Shown: in pieces, positions 42,672-50,262 of the stretch
Layout: the number at the start of each line of letters is the position of its first letter
How positions within the stretch are numbered: the stretch's first letter is position 1
DNA from: JAFDZW01 sp035632315
Lineage (GTDB): Bacteria; Bacteroidota; Ignavibacteria; Palsa-1295
DNA: 64,000 nt
Direction: 5' to 3'
NCBI GenBank assembly: GCA_035632315.1
Contig: DASQGZ010000055.1
Span: 43,682-107,681, forward strand
Program-made: the position numbers and the translations under genes
Notes under the pieces: generated by a model
The model's database searches: none
Seen by the model: the letters and a program-made list of their open reading frames with translations, nothing else
Told to the model about the DNA's origin: nothing

Positions 42672-43364
42672 ATGAAAACTTTCATTATTGCAAGTATTCT
42701 GATAATATCTGCACTTCCGGGATTTGCACAATCACCGATCCCGGAGACGGTGCAACCGTCGATGCAGCCTCCTATCCAGCAGCCGCCGATGATGGTCCCC
42801 GGACGCACGATGTCGCCTTCGGGAGATAAGATCAATTATAAAGACAGCGCGGAGTTCGCAAAGTATTTCAAAGAGCTTTATGCGATCATCGGGCCGAAAA
42901 CTTCAGTTCGTCACGATGCCGAAGATCACTTCAAGCGGATGAGCCGCTCATTCACTGTTCAGGGGATCGACTCTGCCAAAGCGGACAGCGTTGCATTTAT
43001 CGGGCTCGATACGAATGCTTATCGGAAAATATATTTTGACACGTATCGCAGAAACCTGACGGCGGTCGAAGTGAAAAAATATCTTGAATTCGTAAAAACA
43101 CCGGAAGGAAAAAAGATCGTTGATCTTTTGCCGCAGCTTAATTTTGCTCAGGCGGAATCGAGCTCGTACGTATCACGAACGATCAGTATGAATCTCTCAG
43201 GGCTGCGCCGAGCCGGATTCGAAAAAATGCAGAAAGAACATCCGCCCGAGCAACGGATGCGCCCGCCGCAATCTCCGAACGGGATACCGATACCTGCGCC
43301 GCACATGCGGATGAATGACGGTGCACATCCGAACCATCCGGCTGATTCGACAGTGATCAAATAA
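42672..43364 (+). CDS. Exported DUF2059-like protein
   Basis: A 230-residue exported protein with signal peptide MKTFIIASILIISALPGFAQ, then a Pro/Met-rich stretch and a helical domain. The segment YFDTYRRNLTAVEVKKYLEFVKTPEGKKIVDLLPQL resembles the DUF2059 family end motif. The C-terminus is again Pro/Met/His-rich. ATG at 42672 is chosen because the signal follows it. Its stop overlaps murI (ATAATG). Function unknown; the DUF2059 link is moderate. Confidence 0.55.
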   Translation: MKTFIIASILIISALPGFAQSPIPETVQPSMQPPIQQPPMMVPGRTMSPSGDKINYKDSAEFAKYFKELYAIIGPKTSVRHDAEDHFKRMSRSFTVQGIDSAKADSVAFIGLDTNAYRKIYFDTYRRNLTAVEVKKYLEFVKTPEGKKIVDLLPQLNFAQAESSSYVSRTISMNLSGLRRAGFEKMQKEHPPEQRMRPPQSPNGIPIPAPHMRMNDGAHPNHPADSTVIK

Positions 43365-44170
43365 TGCCGATTGAGTCGATCGCCGTTTTCGATTCCGGTA
43401 TCGGCGGGCTGACCGTCGTCAAAGAATTATTCAGGTCGCATCCAAACGAGCGGATCGTTTATTTCGGCGACACCGCCCGCGTGCCATACGGCTCACGATC
43501 AGTCGAGATCATCCGTAGGTATGCCAAAGAAGATACCGAACTCCTGTTGCAGCATCATCCGACTCTGATCGTCGTTGCATGCAACACCGTCAGCGCCGTT
43601 GCACTCGATGTCGTTGAAGAAATTGCGCAGAGCATCCCGGTTATCGGAATGATCGTCCCTTCCTGCCGCGCGGCGCTCGAAGCGACACGCAACGGACGTA
43701 TTGGCATCATCGGCACCGAAGCAACCATTGCAAGCAAAACATACGAACGAGAACTTCATAAAGAATCAGGCGTTGCACGAGTCGAGATATTTTCGGCAGC
43801 GTGTCCGCTGTTTGTGCCCATAGCAGAAGAAGGCTGGCAGGATCATGCAGCCGCAGAGCTCATTGCTGAAGAATATCTTGCACCGTTGAAAGATGCAAAT
43901 ATCGATACGCTTATTCTCGGATGCACTCATTACCCGGTGCTGAAAAATGTCATCCAAAAAATAATGGGCGACGATGTCAAGCTTATTAACTCAGGCGAAG
44001 CAAGCGCCAAATTAGTACCGCTTCACCCGGCAAGTTCATCGCCGCCGGAGCATTTATTAATGGTAAGCGATATTCCGAGAAAATTCCAAACGCTCGGCGA
44101 ACGCTTCCTCGGCCGCTCGCTCCCCCCGGTTCGTCAAGTTATCTATAAAGAAGCGTGGGTCGCAGCATAA
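43364..44170 (+). CDS. murI: Glutamate racemase
   Basis: A 268-residue PLP-independent racemase that supplies D-glutamate for peptidoglycan. The two catalytic Cys are in VVACNTVSA and LGCTHYP. DSGIGGLTVVKEL and YFGDTARVPYG are the usual substrate-binding segments. It overlaps the upstream DUF2059-like gene by one base. Length is normal and nothing odd is seen. Confidence 0.97.
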   Translation: MPIESIAVFDSGIGGLTVVKELFRSHPNERIVYFGDTARVPYGSRSVEIIRRYAKEDTELLLQHHPTLIVVACNTVSAVALDVVEEIAQSIPVIGMIVPSCRAALEATRNGRIGIIGTEATIASKTYERELHKESGVARVEIFSAACPLFVPIAEEGWQDHAAAELIAEEYLAPLKDANIDTLILGCTHYPVLKNVIQKIMGDDVKLINSGEASAKLVPLHPASSSPPEHLLMVSDIPRKFQTLGERFLGRSLPPVRQVIYKEAWVAA

Positions 44171-44252
44171 CGAAGTGTTTTTTGGTTCTGCGCGACCAGT
44201 CTATTTTTTGACGTAATTTTGCTCTCCATATTTATCTAACACGGAGCATACT

Positions 44253-45269
44253 ATGAGTTCCATCAGCGGGTTTTCGATTGCGATCATTCTCATCGCTTTT
44301 TTCTTCTTTATCTTTCTGTTATGGATGGTGCCGCTCGGTCTGTGGATCACAGCGGTCTCGTCGGGCGTAAAAGTCCGCATCTTCAGCGATCTAGTCGGTA
44401 TGCGGTTTCGAAAAGTACCGCCCGATGTGATCATCCGCTCGAAGATCACTGCGCAGAAAGCGGGAATTCCGGTCGAGATACCAAAACTTGAAGCCCACTA
44501 TCTGGCCGGCGGAAATGTCGTGAAAGTTGTCAACGCCCTCATCAGCGCACATAAAGCGAATATCGATCTTGATTTCGACCGTGCAACAGCAATTGACCTT
44601 GCGGGCCGCGATGTGCTCGAAGCTGTGAAGCTTTCTGTTAATCCGAAAGTCATCGAGACGCCGCCTGTCGCTGCAGTCGCGAAGAACGGCATTCAAGTGA
44701 CGGCAGTCGCTCGCGTGACCATTCGCGCGAACATTGAGCGGCTCGTTGGCGGCGCCGGCGAAGCAACGATTCTCGCCCGCGTCGGTGAAGGTATTGTCAC
44801 AACGATCGGCTCGAGCCAGTCGCATAAAGAAGTACTCGAAAGTCCCGATAATATTTCAAAGACGGTTCTCGCGAAAGGTCTCGATTCCGGTACGGCATAC
44901 GAAATCCTTTCGATCGATATCGCCGACGTTGATGTGGGTCAGAACATCGGTGCGAAGCTTCAAAGCGATCAAGCGGAAGCAGAACTCAAGATCGCCCGCG
45001 CAAAAGCAGAAGAACGCCGCGCATCGGCTATCGCATACGAACAGGAAATGAAAGCGAAAGTCCAAGAGATGCGCGCTCGTGTCGTCGAAGCGGAAGCACA
45101 GATCCCGCTTGCGATGGCAGAAGCCTTCCGCGCCGGACGCCTCGGTGTGATGGATTACTATAATATGCAAAACGTCCAGTCCGACACTGCAATGCGCAAA
45201 GCCATTGCAGAAGGCTCGGGTACCGATGCCGGTTCAACCGGCGGTTCTTCGACAACGGGAAACGCGTAG
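44253..45269 (+). CDS. floA: Flotillin-like protein FloA
   Basis: A 338-residue protein of the UPF0365/FloA group, a bacterial flotillin that scaffolds membrane microdomains. The N-terminus is a membrane hairpin (IAIILIAFFFFIFLLWMVPLGLWI). The SPFH core has GMRFRKVPPDVI, ARVTIRANIERLVGGAGEATI and GLDSGTAYEILSIDIADVDVG. A long Ala/Glu coiled coil (QAEAELKIARAKAEERRASA) and a Gly/Ser/Thr tail complete it. It stands 82 bases after murI and ends with a strong terminator. Confidence 0.95.
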   Translation: MSSISGFSIAIILIAFFFFIFLLWMVPLGLWITAVSSGVKVRIFSDLVGMRFRKVPPDVIIRSKITAQKAGIPVEIPKLEAHYLAGGNVVKVVNALISAHKANIDLDFDRATAIDLAGRDVLEAVKLSVNPKVIETPPVAAVAKNGIQVTAVARVTIRANIERLVGGAGEATILARVGEGIVTTIGSSQSHKEVLESPDNISKTVLAKGLDSGTAYEILSIDIADVDVGQNIGAKLQSDQAEAELKIARAKAEERRASAIAYEQEMKAKVQEMRARVVEAEAQIPLAMAEAFRAGRLGVMDYYNMQNVQSDTAMRKAIAEGSGTDAGSTGGSSTTGNA

Positions 45270-45287
45270 ATCAGAGTTATCTCAACG

Positions 45288-45323
45288 AAAAGCGAGTGGG
45301 ACGTGAGTCTCATTCGCTTTTTT
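45288..45323 (+). terminator. Terminator after floA
   Basis: A 15-bp stem (45288-45302 with 45307-45321; two G-U pairs) with GTGA loop is followed by T-runs. A short upstream A-run and downstream T-run make it strong on the plus strand. Confidence 0.85.
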
Positions 45324-45345
45324 CGTGTTGTCTATATAGGAAGAT

Positions 45346-45477
45346 ATGCAAACGACCGTTCTAAAATATTCAATGCTTATTGCACTTTTAGGTGGTTTGC
45401 AAACAGGCTGTACCTATGCACCGTATTCATTTGGCGTCGAGAGAGCAGAGCACGATATGAGGATTATCTTGAAATGA
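45346..45477 (+). CDS. Possible very small lipoprotein
   Basis: A 43-residue open frame just after the terminator: MQTTVLKYSMLIALLGGLQTGCTYAP is a hydrophobic segment ending in a Cys, lipobox-like but with Gln at the -3 position where Leu is usual. No relatives recognised and no Shine-Dalgarno site. The remainder of the 45324-45597 gap holds nothing else. It is offered as tentative only. Confidence 0.3.
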   Translation: MQTTVLKYSMLIALLGGLQTGCTYAPYSFGVERAEHDMRIILK

Positions 45478-45597
45478 GCGAAAAGAATAAACAAAAGATA
45501 CATTAATTGTCATTAGAATAATTGCCAAGAAAAATTGGAGTTGTCTTTCGATATATCAGTGTTTGATACGAGAATATAATTATTAAGAAAAACTTTT

Positions 45598-46953
45598 GTG
45601 CTCATTCGCTCTATTTCCGGACTTCGCGGCATTACCGATTCAAACAGCGGACTCACCGATGATACTATCGTCGCTTATGCATCGTCGTTTGCAACATTAC
45701 TCGGCAATGATGGTACTGTTGCGCTTGGGTATGACGGTCGTCTCGGCGGGAAAAGAATTTATGAACTTGTCGCCCGAACATTGACTGCGGGAGGTTGCGA
45801 TGTTCTTGCACTCGGGATGGTCCCGACGCCGACAGTGATGTTCGCTGTTGAAAAGAACGCCGATGTTCGAGGCGGCATCTCCGTCACCGCCAGCCACAAC
45901 GGGCAAGAGTGGAACGGGATGAAGTTCATCGCGCAGACCGGGCTTTTTCTTGATAAAGCGGAGAACGAATCGCTTTGGGAGATCGCCGATTCTCGTTCAT
46001 GGAAAACAAATATCGCGAACGGTAGTATTTCAGACGGGGCATCTGTCACTGACGAACACATTAATTCTGTCCTTGCAATCCCTTTTCTTGCACTCGACGA
46101 GATTGCAAAGCGAAAATTTCGCATTGTGCTCGACGCAGTCAATGCAAGCGGCTCGTTCATCCAGCAGAAATTGCTTGCACGATTAGGCGTTGCGGAAGTG
46201 ATCGGTGTTGCGACTGACGGATCCGGCCGTTTCCCGCATACTCCTGAACCGATACCGGAGAATCTTTCATCGTTATGTGATGCTGTTCGAGGGCACAATG
46301 CCGATCTCGGCATTGCCGTTGATCCCGATGCCGACCGGTGCGTGCTCATCACGGAAACCGGAGAGCCGTTCATCGAAGAAAATACGATCGTCCTTGCTGT
46401 CGAGGAAGCCCTGAAGAATTCTCCACGGGGTCAAAATATTGTCGTTAATCTTTCAACGACACGGGCTGTAGAAGACATCGCAAAACAATACGGCGCAAAC
46501 GTTTATCGCACGCCTGTTGGTGAGATCAATGTTGCAAAGAAAATGCGTGAAGTGGGTGCTATTATTGGCGGCGAGGGTTCGGGCGGCGTGATTTACCCGG
46601 ACGTACACACCGGCCGCGATTCGCTTGTTGCCGTCGCACTTGCTCTCGGCAATCTCGCACGAAGCGGAATGACGCTCTCTGAAAAAAAGAAGTCGTTGCC
46701 GCAGTATGAGATCGTAAAAGCAAAAATTACACTCACGCGGCTTTCCGATGTAGCGCCGGTAATCGCAAAAATAAAATCAACACTGTCTCCAACTGCAACC
46801 TCTATTAACGAAGAGGACGGACTTCGAATGGAATTCGGTAACTCGTGGCTCCATGTCCGAGCTTCGAATACCGAACCCGTCATGCGCATCATTGCCGAAG
46901 CGCCGACACGAAGCGAGGCTGAAGCACTGATCGCACAAGCTACAGCAGCTTGA
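45598..46953 (+). CDS. Phosphoglucosamine mutase / phosphomannomutase family protein
   Basis: A 451-residue α-D-phosphohexomutase. Catalytic segments are SVTASHNGQEWNGMKF (phosphoserine loop), IAVDPDADRC (Mg2+ loop), GEGSGGVIYPDVHTGRDSL (sugar-binding GEGSG) and RASNTEPVMRI (phosphate-binding). Start is GTG at 45598. The usual TASHNP is TASHNG here, a variant I believe is seen in other Bacteroidota-type enzymes. Glucosamine versus mannose preference cannot be read by eye, though the lineage would use such an enzyme for UDP-GlcNAc or sugar nucleotides. Confidence 0.92.
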   Translation: MLIRSISGLRGITDSNSGLTDDTIVAYASSFATLLGNDGTVALGYDGRLGGKRIYELVARTLTAGGCDVLALGMVPTPTVMFAVEKNADVRGGISVTASHNGQEWNGMKFIAQTGLFLDKAENESLWEIADSRSWKTNIANGSISDGASVTDEHINSVLAIPFLALDEIAKRKFRIVLDAVNASGSFIQQKLLARLGVAEVIGVATDGSGRFPHTPEPIPENLSSLCDAVRGHNADLGIAVDPDADRCVLITETGEPFIEENTIVLAVEEALKNSPRGQNIVVNLSTTRAVEDIAKQYGANVYRTPVGEINVAKKMREVGAIIGGEGSGGVIYPDVHTGRDSLVAVALALGNLARSGMTLSEKKKSLPQYEIVKAKITLTRLSDVAPVIAKIKSTLSPTATSINEEDGLRMEFGNSWLHVRASNTEPVMRIIAEAPTRSEAEALIAQATAA

Positions 46954-46959
46954 AGTTTG

Positions 46960-47625
46960 CTATTCTAACGACAACTGCTCGTGCAGTTTTGCATCCCACT
47001 CTTCGGTTAGGAAGCGGTAGATCCAACTGCCATTTTTTTTTAGGCGCTTATATGCCGCTTTGATATTTAACAGAAGTGTGATGCGGCGATTGAGGCAGCT
47101 GAGCTCCCCGACGTTGTGTGTTGCGACCGGCTGAAAGCCCATAACCCGCGTGTGAAAGAGATACGGGTTGTGCTCTTCGTTCTCGAAAATATCGGTAATG
47201 TAATGCGAGTATCCGCGCACGATCGTATCTTTCGTTGCCGCCCGCATCAACATTCCAACCACGATAATCTGGTCTCGATATGCCGGCAGCACGGCAAAGC
47301 GGCCGATCTCGGCGATCTTGTTCTCCCGGATGAATGCTTCGACATCAAGCCCGGAGTCCATCGTTTCGAAACCGTACTTCGCATATAAATGCAGCGGCGG
47401 ATCGTAATGAACTCGCAGTACACCGACAGGCTGTTCGTCGGCAAAGACGACGAACCACGAAATGTGCTCGTTCGTGAGATCGTCTTCCGGGAAGAGCGTC
47501 TCTTCATCGGGCGTCCATTGTTTTTCGTCGCGATAGGTCGCCGAAAGCACGCGCAATGCCGCTTGGCGGGCTTCCGAATCTTCGGCGCGAATAACTGATG
47601 TATTTCTTTTTTTACTGATGAACAT
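46960..47625 (-). CDS. FeeM-like N-acyl-amino-acid synthase / GNAT-fold acyltransferase
   Basis: A 221-residue GNAT-fold protein of the autoinducer-synthase-like / FeeM group. The segment ENKIAEIGRFAVLPAYRDQIIVVGMLM is the acyl-CoA/ACP binding motif, and TDIFENEEHNPYLFHTRVMGFQP is a characteristic second block. Members join a fatty-acyl chain to an amino acid or related amine. ATG at 47625 is preferred over 47679 since the first 18 residues of the latter overlap the upstream gene. It overlaps the upstream PlsC-like gene by 14 bases, so the two are translationally linked. Product unknown. Confidence 0.7.
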   Translation of the reverse strand: MFISKKRNTSVIRAEDSEARQAALRVLSATYRDEKQWTPDEETLFPEDDLTNEHISWFVVFADEQPVGVLRVHYDPPLHLYAKYGFETMDSGLDVEAFIRENKIAEIGRFAVLPAYRDQIIVVGMLMRAATKDTIVRGYSHYITDIFENEEHNPYLFHTRVMGFQPVATHNVGELSCLNRRITLLLNIKAAYKRLKKNGSWIYRFLTEEWDAKLHEQLSLE

Positions 47626-48454
47626 GGTGTGTACCCCTTTTTGATAGTGGATTCCAGTGTTTGTGTGACAACTCGGCAATGTTCTGCATCATGATCGCAT
47701 GCAATGTCTGCTCGTAGGAAGTATCCGCTCGTTCACCGAGCGCCAATTGAGGAGGATAGACGGGGCATCCGATCGCAATGCTCATTTTCGCAAATTCCGG
47801 AATGCGTTTTGAGCCATTATGAAATGGAAAGCTGATACCCATCGGTACGATCGGGGCGCCCGTTTGGATCGAAAGCCGCGCTGCGCCGATGTGACCTCGA
47901 AGCAGCATTGTTGGGTCGGAGTTGACGGTCCCCTCAGGAAATATTCCAATACTTTTTCCGGCAGCGATCGCTTCTTTCGCCGCTTCGAAACCTGTTGCCG
48001 AGCGGACAAGAAACGGTTTGAACATATTCAAAAATTTCGGCCGCGCAGGCTTTGCCGTGACCGGGATCGTTTGTCCGCGCCGCAACAGCGATGCGATGCC
48101 CGGAATAAGCAGAAAATTCCAATCCGCCATAAAACGGATGATCTCGCCGCCTCGCAGATACGACAGCCACATCGGCACGACGAGCGCTTCAAGACGCTGA
48201 TTATGATTTGCGGCAAGAATAAAAGGATCGTTCGCACTCGCGATATGATGCAGCCCCTGAATATCGACCAGCAGATCGCGCGAAAAAAGTGTTCCGAAAC
48301 GAATAATAAGCCGCTCGGTGTGGCCAACAGCCGGAAGCGGCGTCCGGAGTATCTCGAAAGCGTTCTTTGCTAAAATATGGGAAGCTCCGTCATCAGCTCT
48401 TGAACGATCAAGCTGAATTGCCGCCGCTACGCGTAGTATCTCGTCCTGGCTCAT
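47612..48454 (-). CDS. PlsC-like acyltransferase with HX4E-type motif
   Basis: A 280-residue 1-acylglycerol-3-phosphate acyltransferase-type protein. The catalytic motif reads AANHNQRLEAL, i.e. HX4E in place of the usual HX4D; later motifs IGIFPEGTVNSD and RGHIGAARLSIQTGAPIVPMGI are typical. It would be membrane-bound and would transfer an acyl chain to a hydroxyl. It overlaps the FeeM-like gene, which suggests serial N- and O-acylation of one substrate, as OlsB/OlsA do for ornithine lipid. Confidence 0.8.
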   Translation of the reverse strand: MSQDEILRVAAAIQLDRSRADDGASHILAKNAFEILRTPLPAVGHTERLIIRFGTLFSRDLLVDIQGLHHIASANDPFILAANHNQRLEALVVPMWLSYLRGGEIIRFMADWNFLLIPGIASLLRRGQTIPVTAKPARPKFLNMFKPFLVRSATGFEAAKEAIAAGKSIGIFPEGTVNSDPTMLLRGHIGAARLSIQTGAPIVPMGISFPFHNGSKRIPEFAKMSIAIGCPVYPPQLALGERADTSYEQTLHAIMMQNIAELSHKHWNPLSKRGTHHVHQ

Positions 48455-48677
48455 ACGTGTTGCTTATCATTATCGTCGGAAGTTCGGGCAAAGACATTAC
48501 AAAATTATCGAGTCAATGTGACGATGTCATTTTGTAAATATTATTTTTTTGACACGAATATCGAGGGTTGAAATAATTTGATAATCTCAAACCAGGAATT
48601 GAACCGCTGCGAGAAACGATGACATTATGAGTTGATAATATCTCTTATTTACATCAACTGTTTTATAATCAGGCAGT

Positions 48678-49298
48678 ATGGACACATATATCACGACGCT
48701 TACACATCTCGTCGAGCAGTATTCGTATTCGATCGTATTTGTCGCGCTGATCCTTGAGAATGCGCTGATGCTCGGCTATATTGTTCCTGGTGTGCTTGTT
48801 CTTGTGCTCTCAGGATTCTTTGCAGCAACAGGGAAAATAAATGTGGCGCTGTGCATTCTTGCCGGAACCACTGGCACGATCGTCGGAGATAACATCAATT
48901 ATGTCCTCGGCAAATATGGTGCAAAGAAAATACGATTCGTTCAGCGATTGCTCCAAAAACATTCTGCGCTTCGCTCGCATCTCGAAGAGCAAAGCGTTCT
49001 CTATTTTATTTTTTTCCACTTTCCGGTATATCTCAGGACGATATTCCCGTTCATTCTCGGTGCATCGGATTATAATTTCAAACAATGGATCTGGATCGAC
49101 ATCACGGGGGCCATTATTTTCAATACGACATTTATTCTCACCGGATATCTGATTGGTATATCGTCCGGAGCGTTTTCTGGGTCGGTTGACCTTGGTAACA
49201 AGATCGTCATCTTCTTTTCAGGTGTGTTCATCTTTTGGATCGCCCGGTTTTGCTGGACATATTATAAGCGTTCCAAGAAAAAAACAAGCGAAGTATAG
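48678..49298 (+). CDS. DedA-family membrane protein
   Basis: A 206-residue polytopic protein with the DedA/SNARE-associated signature: GYIVPGVLVLVLSGFFAATGKINVALCI near the N-terminus, GTIVGDNINYVLGKYGAKKI, and FHFPVYLRTIFPFILGASDYNF. The family includes undecaprenyl-phosphate and phosphatidylethanolamine flippase-type proteins. The 223-base gap before it (48455-48677) is AT-rich and holds nothing I can support. Confidence 0.9.
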   Translation: MDTYITTLTHLVEQYSYSIVFVALILENALMLGYIVPGVLVLVLSGFFAATGKINVALCILAGTTGTIVGDNINYVLGKYGAKKIRFVQRLLQKHSALRSHLEEQSVLYFIFFHFPVYLRTIFPFILGASDYNFKQWIWIDITGAIIFNTTFILTGYLIGISSGAFSGSVDLGNKIVIFFSGVFIFWIARFCWTYYKRSKKKTSEV

Positions 49299-49362
49299 TC
49301 CCCATTTTTCCCGAATCATTCCGGCTCGTTTTGACGTAGTTGAGCGTTAATAGCTTTCACGA

Positions 49363-50241
49363 GTGGCATTTTTACGCAATATCTTTAAACCCGGCGCTTA
49401 CGAGCAAACTCCTGAGGACAAAGCCGTCCAGCAGGAGCTGATCTCATGCGGCCGCATCCCGGAACACGTTGCTATCATTATGGATGGCAACGGCCGCTGG
49501 GCAGAGGAACGCCGTTTTCCGCGCGCTGTCGGCCATCAGGCAGGCATCGCCAGCGTCCGCGACATCACGCGCGCATCGCGCGAGCTTGGTATCCGGTATC
49601 TGACGCTCTATGCCTTCAGCACGGAAAATTGGAAACGCCCGCGTAAGGAAGTCGCTATGCTGATGCGCCTGCTTCGCAAGATGCTGCACGACGAGCTTGA
49701 AGAAATGCGTAACAACGGCGTCCGGCTTACAACGATCGGCCAAACAAATGCTTTGCCGAAAGAAGTACAGCAGGATCTCTTCGATGCCGTCGAGCAAACC
49801 TCCGGCAATAACCGGCTGACACTTACGCTCGCACTTTCATATTCCGGCAGATGGGATATCGTTCGCGCAATGCAGATGATGGCGCTCGATATTCGGCGCG
49901 GAAAACTCTCACCCGAGGACGTGAACGACGGCCTCGTGAAATCATATCTGACGACTTCCGAGATGCCGGACCCCGATCTGATGATCAGAACATCCGGTGA
50001 AATGCGGCTCTCGAATTTTTTGCTGTGGGAAGTCGCATATAGCGAAATGTATGTTACAAAGATCTTCTGGCCCGACTTTCGCCGCGAGCATCTCTACGAA
50101 GCGATCAAAAATTACCAGAGCCGCGAGCGCCGCTACGGAATGACCGGCGAGCAGATCAAAGCGAAGGACAGTATTCCTCAGGAACATTCCTCTTACGTGA
50201 AGCAGATCGTCAGTGCACTCACCAAACGAAATACAAATTAG
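49363..50241 (+). CDS. uppS: Isoprenyl (undecaprenyl) diphosphate synthase
   Basis: A 292-residue cis-prenyltransferase that makes undecaprenyl diphosphate for wall and LPS synthesis. IIMDGNGRWAEERRFPRAVGHQAG contains the catalytic Asp, YLTLYAFSTENWKRP and DPDLMIRTSGEMRLSNFLLWEVAYSEMY are also present. GTG at 49363 gives a ~35-residue N-terminal extension before the core, somewhat longer than usual. It precedes bamA by 21 bases, a common order in the Bacteroidota. Confidence 0.96.
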   Translation: MAFLRNIFKPGAYEQTPEDKAVQQELISCGRIPEHVAIIMDGNGRWAEERRFPRAVGHQAGIASVRDITRASRELGIRYLTLYAFSTENWKRPRKEVAMLMRLLRKMLHDELEEMRNNGVRLTTIGQTNALPKEVQQDLFDAVEQTSGNNRLTLTLALSYSGRWDIVRAMQMMALDIRRGKLSPEDVNDGLVKSYLTTSEMPDPDLMIRTSGEMRLSNFLLWEVAYSEMYVTKIFWPDFRREHLYEAIKNYQSRERRYGMTGEQIKAKDSIPQEHSSYVKQIVSALTKRNTN

Positions 50242-50262
50242 CCGGAAGATTCTACGGTCTTG

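Noticed and set aside
45759..46373. 204-codon minus-strand open frame inside the phosphohexomutase gene
   Set aside because: It mirrors a well-supported coding gene and shows no domain.
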